From DASUAS01 sp963819475 (GTDB lineage: Bacteria; Actinomycetota; Acidimicrobiia; IMCC26256; DASPTH01), in assembly GCA_963819475.1 (NCBI GenBank), contig CAWFWE010000008.1, positions 124,001 to 188,000 of the forward strand: a DNA stretch of 64,000 bases, read 5' to 3'. A program made the translations under genes and the position numbers. Under the pieces are notes generated by a model that saw nothing but the letters and a program-made list of their open reading frames with translations, did no database searches and had not been told where the DNA came from. Of the stretch, positions 40,671-49,417 are shown piece after piece; position 1 is the first letter of the stretch, and every line of letters begins with the position of its first letter.

Positions 40671-43586
40671 TCAGCGTCCGGCGCCGAGGTACGCGCCCGC
40701 CAGGAGTTCCATGTCGGCATCCTCGCGGGCGCCGCGCCAGACGACGTTCCCGAGCTCCATGAACACCAGAGTGTCCGCGACGGCCAGCGCGTTCTGTGCG
40801 TGCTCCTCGACCAGCAGTACGGCACAGCCGAGATCGCGAAGGTCGACGATCGACTGGATCACCGCGTCGGCGGCGAGCGGTGCGAGCCCGAGGGTGGGCT
40901 CGTCGGCGATGAGGACGACCGGCGGATTGGCCAACATCGGCGCGAGGCTGAGCATCTGCTGCTCGCCTCCGGAGAGCAGACCGGCCTGTTGTTTCCGCCG
41001 CTCGGCGAGGATGGGGAACCGCTCGTAGGCGACGTTGCGCAGCTTCTCGTCGCGGAGGCTCACGGTGAGGTTCTCCTCGACGGTGAGCCCGGGGAAGATG
41101 CCACGCGCTTCGGGGACGAGGAGCACGCCGTCGTGGGCCCGGCGGAACATGGGCGCGGTGGTGATGTCGTCGCCGAGCAGGTGCACCGTGCCGATGCTCG
41201 CATCCACCATCCCCGCGGCGACCGAGCACAGCGTCGACTTCCCGGCTCCGTTGGCGCCGAGCAGCGCGGTGATCCTGCCGCGGTCGAGGCGGAGGTCGAC
41301 ACCGTGGAGCACCTCGGCGTCGCCGTACCCCGCGACGATGTGTCGCATCACGAACGTGGCATCTTCGACCGGCTCCGGCGCGGCGTCGGCGCCGGTCGAA
41401 TGGGTGCGCTCGTGCTCGGGGACGGCGCCCCCGTGTGCCTGCGCCTCGACCTCGGCGATGCGCGCCTTGCGCGCCCGCTCACGCTTCCGGGCCAGCTTCT
41501 GCTGTCCGGCCAGCGAGAGGATGCCGTCGGGTTCCTGGGCGAGCTGGATGGCACCGATACCCGAGAGGATCGGCACGAAGAACACCGACGTGATGAGCGC
41601 GTTGACGGTGCCGCCGGACAGGAGGTCGGTCGAGATCCAGTGGAACACCGCGGTGCTGCCCGCGAATGCGAACCCCGCGAGCAGCGCGCCACCGGGGCGG
41701 CGGATGCCGAAGGTGACCGCGAGCGCGAGCCAGAACAACCCCACGAGCGGCGGCGCGGTCGTGTCGGTCATCTGGAACGAGAACAGACCGAGTAGCACGC
41801 CACCGATGCCGGCGATCGCAGCCGAGAGAGCGAAGGTCAGGACCTTGGCCCGGTTGACCGCGATTCCGGACGCCTGCGCCGCGACCTCCGAGCTGCGCAC
41901 CGCGTGGATGGCGCGCCCGGACGACGAGCGCATGAGCGCGTGGACCATGAGGGTGAGCAGCCCGAAGATCGCGAGGAACAGCAGGATCTGCTCCGGGAGC
42001 TGGCTGAAGTCGAGCTTCTCGAGCTTTGCGATGTCGGGGTTCGCCGAGAGGCCGCGGACGAGCACGTCGTTGACCCAGTTCAGGCCGGGGATGTCGAGCG
42101 TCGGCGATCGGATGACCCACCCGGCCTGCCCGTTGCGGATGGACTCTGCCGACCAGGGCACGAGGGCGAGGAAGAACGCCCACGCCAAGGTGCCCAAGGC
42201 AAAGTTCACGCCGCCGAGCTTCGACAAGGGGATGGCCAACAGGGCGCCGAGGGCGGCGGCGGCCAACGCGCCGAGCAGGATCGCCCAGAGGAAGTTGATC
42301 TGCCCGTGCGACGCGACCAACGGGATGTCGACCCCGAAGTCGTGCGTCAGTGCCCATCCGGCGGCGAAGCCGCCGGCGGTCACGAAGCTGGCCTGCATGA
42401 GGCTCACCTGGCCGCTCATCCCGGTCACGACCACGAACGACAAGAAGATCACCGCCATGGCCAGGCTCTGGGCGATGACGGTCTGGTCGTAGGTGTCCGC
42501 TTGCAACCACGACGCGCCGAACCACTGCAACGAGAACGCGACGAGCACGAACGTCCACACCGCCCAGGGCAGGCGACGCCGCCACTTCGGCAGGCCCTCC
42601 CGATGGTCCGGCGGCGGAACGTCGTCGGCCACCGAGCCGGCTTGGCGCGACCGGTCCCGACCGAAGAAGAACAACAGGACGATGACCAGGAGGAACGGCA
42701 CCGACGACTTCAGGCCGCTCAGGTTGCTCAACCACCCGGGCAGGACGTCGTCGCTGTACCCCGCGACGAGGTTTTGCACGACGCCGAGCAGCAGACCGCC
42801 GGCGAACGCGATCGGGATCGACCGGAGACCGCCGAAGACCACCGCCGCCAACGAGCCCAGCACCACCAACGTGAAGACGAAGTCCTGCAGTTGGAACAGC
42901 GGGGCGATGAGGATGCCACCGAGTCCGGCCAGCACCATCGTCATCACCCACGCGCCGGCCGACGTGCGCGCCGCGTTCACGCCGCGCAGACCGGCCAACG
43001 TCTCCCGGTCGACGACCGCCCGCATCTCGAGGCCGACGCGGGTGCGCCGGATCACGAACCACAGCACGATCGCGGCCAGCGCGGCGATCACGAAGACCGC
43101 GATCTGGTCGCTGTTGAGGACGACACCACCGACCTTGTAGTTGTCGGGCGGGGTCGTCCAGATCCCGGGAACCGCGAGCCCTTCGTTGATCGCCTCGTTG
43201 CTACGGAACCCGAGGTCGAGGACGTCGTTGCCGAGGCTGATCACCAGCCACTGCACCAGCGCCGGGAGCGCGACCAGCAGCCCGATGGTGCCGACGATCC
43301 GCGCGTAGACCGGTGCCTTCGACAGCCGTCGGAGCAAGATCCGGTCCAGGAGCAGTCCGAGCACCGGTGCGAAGACGAACGCGCTGAGCACCACCGCGGG
43401 AACGATCGGCACACCCAGCGCGGTGTGGAGCTGGTAGTAGAGGTAGGCCGTCGCGAACGCGACGGCGCCGTGCGCGAAATTGAAGATCCCCGACGTCGTG
43501 TAGGTCAGCACGAGGCCCGACGCCATGATCGAGTAGATCGCTCCGGTCACGAGCCCGGAGAAGACGAGGTTCCAGAATTCTTTCAT
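40671..43586 (-). CDS. LivH-LivM-LivF fused branched-chain-type ABC transporter (permease-permease-ATPase)
   Basis: One uninterrupted 971-residue protein. About residues 1-308 are a LivH-type permease (FSGLVTGAIYSIMASGLVLT, many membrane spans). About 340-680 are a LivM-type permease (SFVVVTGMSGQVSLMQASFV, GVNFALGTLAWAFFLALVPW). A charged linker of about 50 residues rich in Arg, Lys and Glu follows. About 735-971 are a LivF ATPase with Walker A GANGAGKST near 777, LLSGGEQQM signature, and Walker B VVLIADEPTLG. ATG at 43586 overlaps the livG stop. These domains are normally separate proteins. Substrate unknown; family imports amino acids, amides or aromatic/hydrophobic acids. Confidence 0.9.
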   Translation of the reverse strand: MKEFWNLVFSGLVTGAIYSIMASGLVLTYTTSGIFNFAHGAVAFATAYLYYQLHTALGVPIVPAVVLSAFVFAPVLGLLLDRILLRRLSKAPVYARIVGTIGLLVALPALVQWLVISLGNDVLDLGFRSNEAINEGLAVPGIWTTPPDNYKVGGVVLNSDQIAVFVIAALAAIVLWFVIRRTRVGLEMRAVVDRETLAGLRGVNAARTSAGAWVMTMVLAGLGGILIAPLFQLQDFVFTLVVLGSLAAVVFGGLRSIPIAFAGGLLLGVVQNLVAGYSDDVLPGWLSNLSGLKSSVPFLLVIVLLFFFGRDRSRQAGSVADDVPPPDHREGLPKWRRRLPWAVWTFVLVAFSLQWFGASWLQADTYDQTVIAQSLAMAVIFLSFVVVTGMSGQVSLMQASFVTAGGFAAGWALTHDFGVDIPLVASHGQINFLWAILLGALAAAALGALLAIPLSKLGGVNFALGTLAWAFFLALVPWSAESIRNGQAGWVIRSPTLDIPGLNWVNDVLVRGLSANPDIAKLEKLDFSQLPEQILLFLAIFGLLTLMVHALMRSSSGRAIHAVRSSEVAAQASGIAVNRAKVLTFALSAAIAGIGGVLLGLFSFQMTDTTAPPLVGLFWLALAVTFGIRRPGGALLAGFAFAGSTAVFHWISTDLLSGGTVNALITSVFFVPILSGIGAIQLAQEPDGILSLAGQQKLARKRERARKARIAEVEAQAHGGAVPEHERTHSTGADAAPEPVEDATFVMRHIVAGYGDAEVLHGVDLRLDRGRITALLGANGAGKSTLCSVAAGMVDASIGTVHLLGDDITTAPMFRRAHDGVLLVPEARGIFPGLTVEENLTVSLRDEKLRNVAYERFPILAERRKQQAGLLSGGEQQMLSLAPMLANPPVVLIADEPTLGLAPLAADAVIQSIVDLRDLGCAVLLVEEHAQNALAVADTLVFMELGNVVWRGAREDADMELLAGAYLGAGR

Positions 43587-44410
43587 GACGTGTTCGTACT
43601 CATCGCTCGCGCATCGGGCTCGCCGAGGTACGCGTCGCGTACGGCCTGGTTGCGCTGGACCTCCTCGGGCGTCCCGTCCGCGAGCACGGTGCCGAGGTTG
43701 AGTACCACGACGCGGTCGCTCTGCTCCATGACGAACCCCGCGTTGTGCTCGACCAGGAGCACGACGCAACCGGTCTCGTCGCGCACGGCCTGGATCTGCT
43801 CGCCGAGGCGAACCGTTTCCGTCTCGTCGAGCCCCGACGCCGGCTCGTCGAGGAGCAGCACCTTTGGCGGATCAGCGATGGCGCGCGCCAGTTCGACCAT
43901 GCGCGCGACGCCGATGGGAAGGGAGCCCGCCAGCTCCTTGCGCACCGGGACCAACCCGCACCGCTCGAGCACGTCGTCGACCCGCCGGCGCCGGACCCGC
44001 TCGCGCGACCGGCGGGTCGGGAACGCCACGAGATCGCCGAGGAACCCGCCTCCTCCGCTGCGCCATTCGAGAGCGGCGAGGACGTTGTCCTCCACCGTGA
44101 GCCATCCGAACGGCTGGACGCGCTGGAACGTGCGGCGGAGTCCGAAGCGGGCTCGAGCCGTCGCCGGCGTCCGGGTCACGTCCTTGCCGTCGAGGATCAC
44201 CCGTCCCTGGTCGGGCGTGCGCACGCCGGAGATCACGTCGAACAGCGTCGTCTTCCCGGCGCCGTTCGGGCCGATGATCCCGACGACGCGACCGTCCTCG
44301 GCGTCGAGGTTCACGCCGCCCAGCGCCGCGATGCCGCCGAACCGGACGGTGACGTCGGACAGGCTGAGCGCCAGGTCGGTCTTCTCGTCCAACGCGTCGC
44401 GACCCCCCAC
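43583..44410 (-). CDS. livG: LivG-type ABC transporter ATP-binding protein
   Basis: A 275-residue ATPase that pairs with the LivF domain of the fused protein. Walker A GIIGPNGAGKTTLFDVISG, Q-loop region GLRRTFQRVQPFGWLTVEDN, Walker B VLLLDEPASGLDETE and H-loop LLVEHNAGFVM. The signature motif reads LPIGVARMVELARA, so the usual LSGG or LSYG is LPIG. GTG at 44410 follows the divergent TetR gene region. Its stop overlaps the fusion gene start by 4 bases. Confidence 0.9.
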   Translation of the reverse strand: MGGRDALDEKTDLALSLSDVTVRFGGIAALGGVNLDAEDGRVVGIIGPNGAGKTTLFDVISGVRTPDQGRVILDGKDVTRTPATARARFGLRRTFQRVQPFGWLTVEDNVLAALEWRSGGGGFLGDLVAFPTRRSRERVRRRRVDDVLERCGLVPVRKELAGSLPIGVARMVELARAIADPPKVLLLDEPASGLDETETVRLGEQIQAVRDETGCVVLLVEHNAGFVMEQSDRVVVLNLGTVLADGTPEEVQRNQAVRDAYLGEPDARAMSTNTS

Positions 44411-44519
44411 TGGCGATGGATCATTGCACGCACCGAGCGTCGCGAATTGTCCACCGTGGACCGCGCTCGTTCGACGGTGCGGGGCAAGCTACAGCACGGC
44501 TCTCGCCGCGGCAAGAGCG

Positions 44520-44533
44520 CGGTTCTAGTACCG
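44520..44533. promoter_or_regulatory. Palindromic operator CGGTTCTAGTACCG before the TetR gene
   Basis: A 14-base imperfect palindrome (12 of 14 positions symmetric: CGGT, CTAG, ACCG) lying 9 bases before the TetR ATG at 44543. It is followed by an AT-rich GTTTTTCG stretch. It is in the 132-base gap divergent from livG, so a TetR repressor could control both its own operon and the ABC transporter. Untested. Confidence 0.5.
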
Positions 44534-44542
44534 TTTTTCGCG

Positions 44543-45274
44543 ATGGCCGTGGACGCTCGTGTGCCCGATCTCGGCAACGAACCGGCCTGGGACGGCAAGC
44601 GCTGGGAGCTGCGCTCCGCGCTGCGGGCCGGGCGCCGGGCGCAGGAAGCCGCCCGTCGCACCGGTCGCGATCCCGCGGAGAAGCTCATCCACGCGGGGCA
44701 GGCGCTCGTGCTCGAGGGCGAGGGCCAGTTCACGGTCAAGCAGCTCGCCGACCGCGCCGGCGTCGCGCTCCAGACCTTCTACCGCCACTTCGGGAGCAAG
44801 GACGAGCTGCTGCTCGCGGTGCTCGAGGAGAACGTCGAGAACGGCGTCGACGAGATGGAGGCGATCGCCGCCCGCGAGTCCGACCCCGTCGAGCAGCTGC
44901 GGGTCGTGATCCAGCTCCCGATCCGCATGAGCACCGAGCCGGAGGCGTACCGCCGACTGCGCTTCCACGCCCGGGAGCGCCTGCGGCTCTCGGAGCTCGA
45001 CCCCGCCGAGTCCGAGCTCGCGTTCGCGCCGTACCGGCGGCTCGTCGAGGAGCACATCCGACGGGTCGATCTCTCCGGCGCGCGCGCCGCGGCCGACCCC
45101 CGGCACGACGCCGACCTCGTGATGCGCCTCGTGGTCGGGTACGCGCACGCCATCGGCATCGGTGCCCTGCCCCGGTCCGCCGACGAGTGCGCGGATCACC
45201 TCTGGGAGTTCTGCCGCGCCGCGCTCTGGCGCACGCCCGAGTCGGTCGCCCAGCCCGTCGAGTCCCGGGCGTGA
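44543..45274 (+). CDS. TetR-family transcriptional regulator
   Basis: A 243-residue regulator with a long basic N-terminal segment (GRRAQEAARRTGRDPAEKLI) before the HTH (FTVKQLADRAGVALQTFYRHF) and an all-helical ligand domain. ATG at 44543; the operator at 44520 is just upstream. It opens the operon TetR-LLM-F420 reductase-P450, all joined by 4-base overlaps. Its recognition helix is nearly the same as in the TetR at 7778, so the two may recognise related sites. Confidence 0.9.
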   Translation: MAVDARVPDLGNEPAWDGKRWELRSALRAGRRAQEAARRTGRDPAEKLIHAGQALVLEGEGQFTVKQLADRAGVALQTFYRHFGSKDELLLAVLEENVENGVDEMEAIAARESDPVEQLRVVIQLPIRMSTEPEAYRRLRFHARERLRLSELDPAESELAFAPYRRLVEEHIRRVDLSGARAAADPRHDADLVMRLVVGYAHAIGIGALPRSADECADHLWEFCRAALWRTPESVAQPVESRA

Positions 45275-46224
45275 GCGCACTCACGTTCGGCGTGGTCCCG
45301 GGCGCCGGGCTCGATGCGGAACGCCTGGCGCGCCTCGAGGAGCTGCCCATCGACGCGCTGTGGATGGGTGGCCACGTGGCGTCCACCAATCCGAGCCCCG
45401 AGGTCATGATGGCGCTGGCCGTCCTGGCCGCGCGCACGCAGCGCGTGCGGGTCGGCACCAGCATCCTGCTGCTCCCGCTGTACGCGCCCGCCATCGTCGC
45501 CAAGCAGGTCGCCGACCTCGACCGCGTCACCGGCGGCCGCGTCACGCTGGGGGTCGGGATCGGTGGCGAGTACCCGGGGGAGTTCCGCGCCTGCCGGGTC
45601 CCGATCGAGGAGCGGGGACCCCGCACCGACGAGGCCATCCCGCTGCTGCGCCGGCTGTGGACCGGTGAACCGGTCACGCACGATGGTCGCTTCTACGCGA
45701 TGGACGACGTCCGCATCCACCCCGCGCCGGCCCAACCCGGTGGGCCGCCCATCGTCGTGGCGGGACGGCAGCTGCCGGCGATGCGCCGCGCCGCGCAGCT
45801 CGGTGACGGGTGGATGCCGTACCTCTACTCGCCCCGACGCTACGCCGAGTCGGTGGCCGTCATCCGCGAGCATGCCGAGCGTGTCGGCCGCTCGCTCGAC
45901 CACTTCGAGTGGTGCGCGTTCGTGTTCGTCGGGATCGATGCCGACGGTGAGCTGGCGCGCGACGACGCCGCCCGGTTCCTGGGCGGGACGTACCGCCAGG
46001 ACTTCCGGAAGATGGTCGAGCACGTCGCCGCGGTCGGCGACGTCGACGAGGTGACCGCGTCGCTGCAGCAGTTCGTCGACGCGGGGGCACGCCACCTGAT
46101 CTTCGCGCCCGCGTCGCCCGACCCGGGCGCGACGATCGAGCGGCTGTTCGACGACGTCGTGCCCCGGCTCCGGGACGCCGCATCGACCCGCCCGCCCACC
46201 GCGCTCCGAGGAGGAATCGCATGA
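45271..46224 (+). CDS. LLM-class F420-dependent oxidoreductase
   Basis: A 317-residue luciferase-like barrel protein, starting SALTFGVVPGAGLDAERLAR. It has RVRVGTSILLLPLYAPAIVA, LDRVTGGRVTLGVGIGGEYP and VVAGRQLPAMRRAAQLGDGW, all typical of the family. GTG at 45271 overlaps the TetR stop (GTGA), and its stop overlaps the next ATG. No equivalent lies in the first P450 operon. F420 use is inferred from the family and from the neighbouring Ddn-like gene. Confidence 0.87.
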   Translation: MSALTFGVVPGAGLDAERLARLEELPIDALWMGGHVASTNPSPEVMMALAVLAARTQRVRVGTSILLLPLYAPAIVAKQVADLDRVTGGRVTLGVGIGGEYPGEFRACRVPIEERGPRTDEAIPLLRRLWTGEPVTHDGRFYAMDDVRIHPAPAQPGGPPIVVAGRQLPAMRRAAQLGDGWMPYLYSPRRYAESVAVIREHAERVGRSLDHFEWCAFVFVGIDADGELARDDAARFLGGTYRQDFRKMVEHVAAVGDVDEVTASLQQFVDAGARHLIFAPASPDPGATIERLFDDVVPRLRDAASTRPPTALRGGIA

Positions 46225-46655
46225 CCGAACCCGCGTACACGCCGCCCGACCTCTCCCTGGTCGGCGACGAGCACGTCCGCCGCTACGAGGAGACCGACGG
46301 CGAACTCGGTTACCTCTGGAACGGCGCCACCATCCTGGTGCTCACCACCACCGGACGGAAGAGCGGCGAGCCCCGCAAGTTCGCGCTGATCTACGACAGC
46401 CGCGGCGACGATTTCGTGGTGGTCGCGTCGAAAGGTGGGGCGCCCGACCATCCCGGTTGGTACGAGAACCTACGCGCACACCCGGACGCGTCCGTGCAGG
46501 TACGGGGTGAACGGTTCGACGTCCGCGCCCGGACCGCCGAGGGCGCCGAGCGCGACGAGCTCTGGCGGCTCATGAACCGATCGTGGCCGAACTACGACAC
46601 CTACGCGACGCGGACGGACCGGGAGATCCCGGTCGTGGTGCTGGAGCGACGATGA
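46221..46655 (+). CDS. Deazaflavin (F420)-dependent nitroreductase-family protein
   Basis: A 144-residue Ddn/FDOR-A-type protein, LTTTGRKSGEPRKFALIY and HPGWYENLRAHPDASVQV, ending TRTDREIPVVVLERR. It is clearly paralogous to the protein at 7341. ATG and stop overlap neighbours by 4 bases; the P450 gene follows directly. Its role may be reduction of an enone or quinone linked to the P450 step. Confidence 0.87.
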   Translation: MTEPAYTPPDLSLVGDEHVRRYEETDGELGYLWNGATILVLTTTGRKSGEPRKFALIYDSRGDDFVVVASKGGAPDHPGWYENLRAHPDASVQVRGERFDVRARTAEGAERDELWRLMNRSWPNYDTYATRTDREIPVVVLERR

Positions 46656-47905
46656 CCGCGACCAGCGACTACGACGCGCTCGACCGGTCGCGCCTGCGCG
46701 AGCTGTTCGACCTGCGCAGCAGCGTCTACGCGACGCGCGGCGGCGCGTTCGAGGACGATCCCTATCCGGAGTTCCACCGGTTGCGGGAGACCGGTCCGGT
46801 GCACGAGGGCATCGTGGGGGAGCTCGTGGGCTACCACGGCGAGGCGTTCTTCCAGGGCTTGCCCTACCCCGACCGCAAGCACGTCTCGTGCTTCGACTTC
46901 GCGACCTGCGACGCGGTGTTCCGCGACGGCGAGACGTTCGTGGCCGGCGACCCGCACGGCGACGACATGATCGACGCCAGCATCCTGTTCATGGACGGCG
47001 CCCGGCACCGCCGCTACCGCGCGCTGGTGCAGCCGTCGTTCCTGCCGAAGCGCGCCGCGTGGTGGCACCAGCAGTGGATCCAGCGGACCGTGGATGCCCT
47101 CGCGTCCCGGTTGGAGGGCACGGGTCATGCCGACCTCAACGTCGAGTTCTTCTCCGCCATCCCGCTCCTGACCATCACCGGGAGCTTCGGCATCTCGATC
47201 GCCGAGGCGCTCACCATCCGCGCCGCGGTCACCTCCGACGGCGTCGGGATCGGCGAGTTCCTCCGCATCGTCCAACCGGTCGTCGAGGCGCGCCGGGCGG
47301 AGCCGCGCGACGACCTGATCAGCGTGCTGGTCGAGGCCGAGATCACCGACGAGGACGGCGTCACGAAGCGCCTGACCGACGCGGAGATCATCTCGTTCGC
47401 CTTCCTCCTGCTCGCGGCCGGATCGGGCACGACGTGGAAGCAGATGGGCATCACCATGACCGCGCTCCTGCAGCACCCGGAGCTGCTCGCGGCGGTCCGG
47501 AACGATCCGGTGACCCTGCGGCCGGTGGTCGAAGAGTCGTTGCGGTGGACGCCGACGGATCCCATGTTCAGCCGCTTCGTCGCCCGTGACACCGAGTTGG
47601 GGGGCATCGCCGTCCCGACGGGCTCGGTCGTGCACCTGTGCCTGGCCGCCGCCAACCGCGATCCGGCACGGTGGGACGATCCCGACCGCTACGATCCCGG
47701 CCGCCCGGTGCAGTCGCACCTCGGCTTCGGCGGCGGTGCGCACATCTGCCTCGGCATGCACGTGGCCCGGGCCGAGATCCTGGCCGCGGTGGGCACGCTG
47801 GTCGAGCGGCTGCCGAAGCTCCGGCCGGATCCCGACGCCCCGCCGCCCCGGATCATCGGGATGTACGAGCGGGGCCCCGACGCGGTGCCCGTCCGCTTCG
47901 ACTGA
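46652..47905 (+). CDS. Cytochrome P450 with glycine in place of the I-helix acid
   Basis: A 417-residue P450 closely related to the one at 6085. Heme Cys366 in FGGGAHICLGMHVARAE, ExxR in EESLRW, and I-helix LLAAGSGTTWKQMGIT with Gly259 before Thr260-Thr261. Unlike the first operon, no ferredoxin gene adjoins it, so it may share the one at 5091. ATG at 46652 overlaps the F420-type gene stop. Last gene of the operon, convergent with the enoyl-CoA hydratase. Substrate unknown. Confidence 0.93.
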   Translation: MTATSDYDALDRSRLRELFDLRSSVYATRGGAFEDDPYPEFHRLRETGPVHEGIVGELVGYHGEAFFQGLPYPDRKHVSCFDFATCDAVFRDGETFVAGDPHGDDMIDASILFMDGARHRRYRALVQPSFLPKRAAWWHQQWIQRTVDALASRLEGTGHADLNVEFFSAIPLLTITGSFGISIAEALTIRAAVTSDGVGIGEFLRIVQPVVEARRAEPRDDLISVLVEAEITDEDGVTKRLTDAEIISFAFLLLAAGSGTTWKQMGITMTALLQHPELLAAVRNDPVTLRPVVEESLRWTPTDPMFSRFVARDTELGGIAVPTGSVVHLCLAAANRDPARWDDPDRYDPGRPVQSHLGFGGGAHICLGMHVARAEILAAVGTLVERLPKLRPDPDAPPPRIIGMYERGPDAVPVRFD

Positions 47906-47926
47906 CATGTCCCGAACCACGGCGCC

Positions 47927-48685
47927 TCAGCGGCCCCGGAATTGCGGCGGCCGCTTCTCGGCGAAGGCGACGGTGCCCTCCCGCGCGTCCTCGCTGTCGA
48001 ACACGGCGGCGGCCTTGGCGCGGAACGTTGCGATGTCGACGTCGAGCAGCCGCGCGGCGTCGAACGCGATCTCCTTCGCCAGCGCCACCGCGAGCGGCGC
48101 GTTCGCCGCGATCTTCTCGGCGAGGCCGAGCGCGGTCGGTACGACCTCGGCTCCGGGGACGACCCGGTTCACCAGGCCGTGGTGCAGCGCGCGTGACGCG
48201 TCCATCAGCTCGCCGGTGAGCGCGAGCTCGAGCGTGACCGCGGGCGGGAGCCGGAGTGCGGCCCGGCTGGTCGCGCCCACGCCGACCAACCCTCGCTTCA
48301 CCTCCGGCAACCCGAACGTGGCGTGGTCGGCGGCGACCACGAGGTCGCAGCCCAACATGATGCCGAAGCCGCCGGCGACGGCGGCGCCGTTCACCGCGGC
48401 GATGACCGGCTTCGGGTAGACGCGCTCGACGAAGACCGAGGGGCCAGGGCCGTCGTCGGCAGTGATGCGATCGCCCGCGGCGAAGGCCTTGAGGTCCATC
48501 CCCGCGCAGAAGGCCTGGTCACCGGCGCCGGTGAGCACGACCACGCGCACGTCGTCGTCGTGCTCCGCGCTCGCGAACGCCTCGCCGATGCCCCGGTAGG
48601 TCTCCCGGTTCAGCGCGTTCCGCTGCTCCGGTCGGTTGATGGTGACGAGCCGGACGAATCCGGTGGTCACGACGTCGACGGTCAT
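47927..48685 (-). CDS. Enoyl-CoA hydratase/isomerase family protein
   Basis: A 252-residue crotonase-fold protein. The oxyanion-hole segments are GDQAFCAGMDLKAFAAG and NGAAVAGGFGIMLGCDLVVA; the region FGLPEVKRGLVGVGA carries the candidate catalytic Glu. It ends EGTVAFAEKRPPQFRGR, the common hydratase tail. ATG at 48685. It hydrates an enoyl-CoA or does a related reaction in beta-oxidation. Convergent with the P450. Confidence 0.9.
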   Translation of the reverse strand: MTVDVVTTGFVRLVTINRPEQRNALNRETYRGIGEAFASAEHDDDVRVVVLTGAGDQAFCAGMDLKAFAAGDRITADDGPGPSVFVERVYPKPVIAAVNGAAVAGGFGIMLGCDLVVAADHATFGLPEVKRGLVGVGATSRAALRLPPAVTLELALTGELMDASRALHHGLVNRVVPGAEVVPTALGLAEKIAANAPLAVALAKEIAFDAARLLDVDIATFRAKAAAVFDSEDAREGTVAFAEKRPPQFRGR

Positions 48686-48781
48686 GGGCGGATGCTCCCA
48701 CACCGCCGCCCGGCACGGCGCGTTGCGGCGAGCACGCACGCCTCCGTCGCCTCGAAGGGTCCGATCTCGTAGCCTCGCCCG

Positions 48782-49387
48782 ATGGGCAAGGCGCGGCTCG
48801 AGGCGTTCAGCGACGGCGTCTTCGCCATCGCCATCACCCTCCTGGTGCTGACGATCACCACGCCGGACGACTACCGGCACCTCGGCTCCGAGCTCGCCGA
48901 TCGCTGGCCCTCGTACGCGGCGTACGTTGTCAGCTTCGCGGTGATCGGCATCATGTGGCTCAACCACCACACGATCTTCGGGCACTTCGCGCAGGTCGAC
49001 CGCAACCTCGTCTACCTCAACCTCCTGCTGCTCGCGACCGTCGTGTTCATCCCGTACCCCACCGGCATCTTCGGTCAGGCGCTCCAACGCGGCGAGGGGG
49101 AGCGGGTGGCCGCGGTCGTCTACAGCATCGCGATGACGGTGAACGCGTTGGCGTGGGCCGCGCTCTGGCTCTACGGGTCGTCGCGCCGGCGGCTCCTCGA
49201 CGACGCCTTCCCCGAAGGGCAGCGCCGGACCGCCACCGTCCTGTTCACGATGGGCACCGGGATCTACGCCCTCACGATCGTGGTCGGTCTGATCAACGCC
49301 TACGTCTGCCTCGCGCTCCACGGCGCGCTCGCCGTCTACTACGCGCTGGACCCGCTCTCCCGGTGGGTCTCGCGGTTCACCGAGTAG
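48782..49387 (+). CDS. TMEM175/DUF1211-type membrane protein
   Basis: A 201-residue membrane protein with about six hydrophobic spans. LEAFSDGVFAIAITLLVLTI at the start carries the FSD signature of the TMEM175 family, bacterial potassium-selective channels. Further spans include YAAYVVSFAVIGIMWLNHH. Starts at ATG 48782; divergent from the enoyl-CoA hydratase. A potassium-channel role rests on the family alone. Confidence 0.82.
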   Translation: MGKARLEAFSDGVFAIAITLLVLTITTPDDYRHLGSELADRWPSYAAYVVSFAVIGIMWLNHHTIFGHFAQVDRNLVYLNLLLLATVVFIPYPTGIFGQALQRGEGERVAAVVYSIAMTVNALAWAALWLYGSSRRRLLDDAFPEGQRRTATVLFTMGTGIYALTIVVGLINAYVCLALHGALAVYYALDPLSRWVSRFTE

Positions 49388-49417
49388 GCGTGGTTCGTCA
49401 GCCGTAGGCTGCGCGCC

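Noticed and set aside
43583..44410. LivG as an inactive ATPase because the signature reads LPIG
   Set aside because: Walker A, Walker B and H-loop are intact and signature variants are known in this family; not enough to call it inactive.
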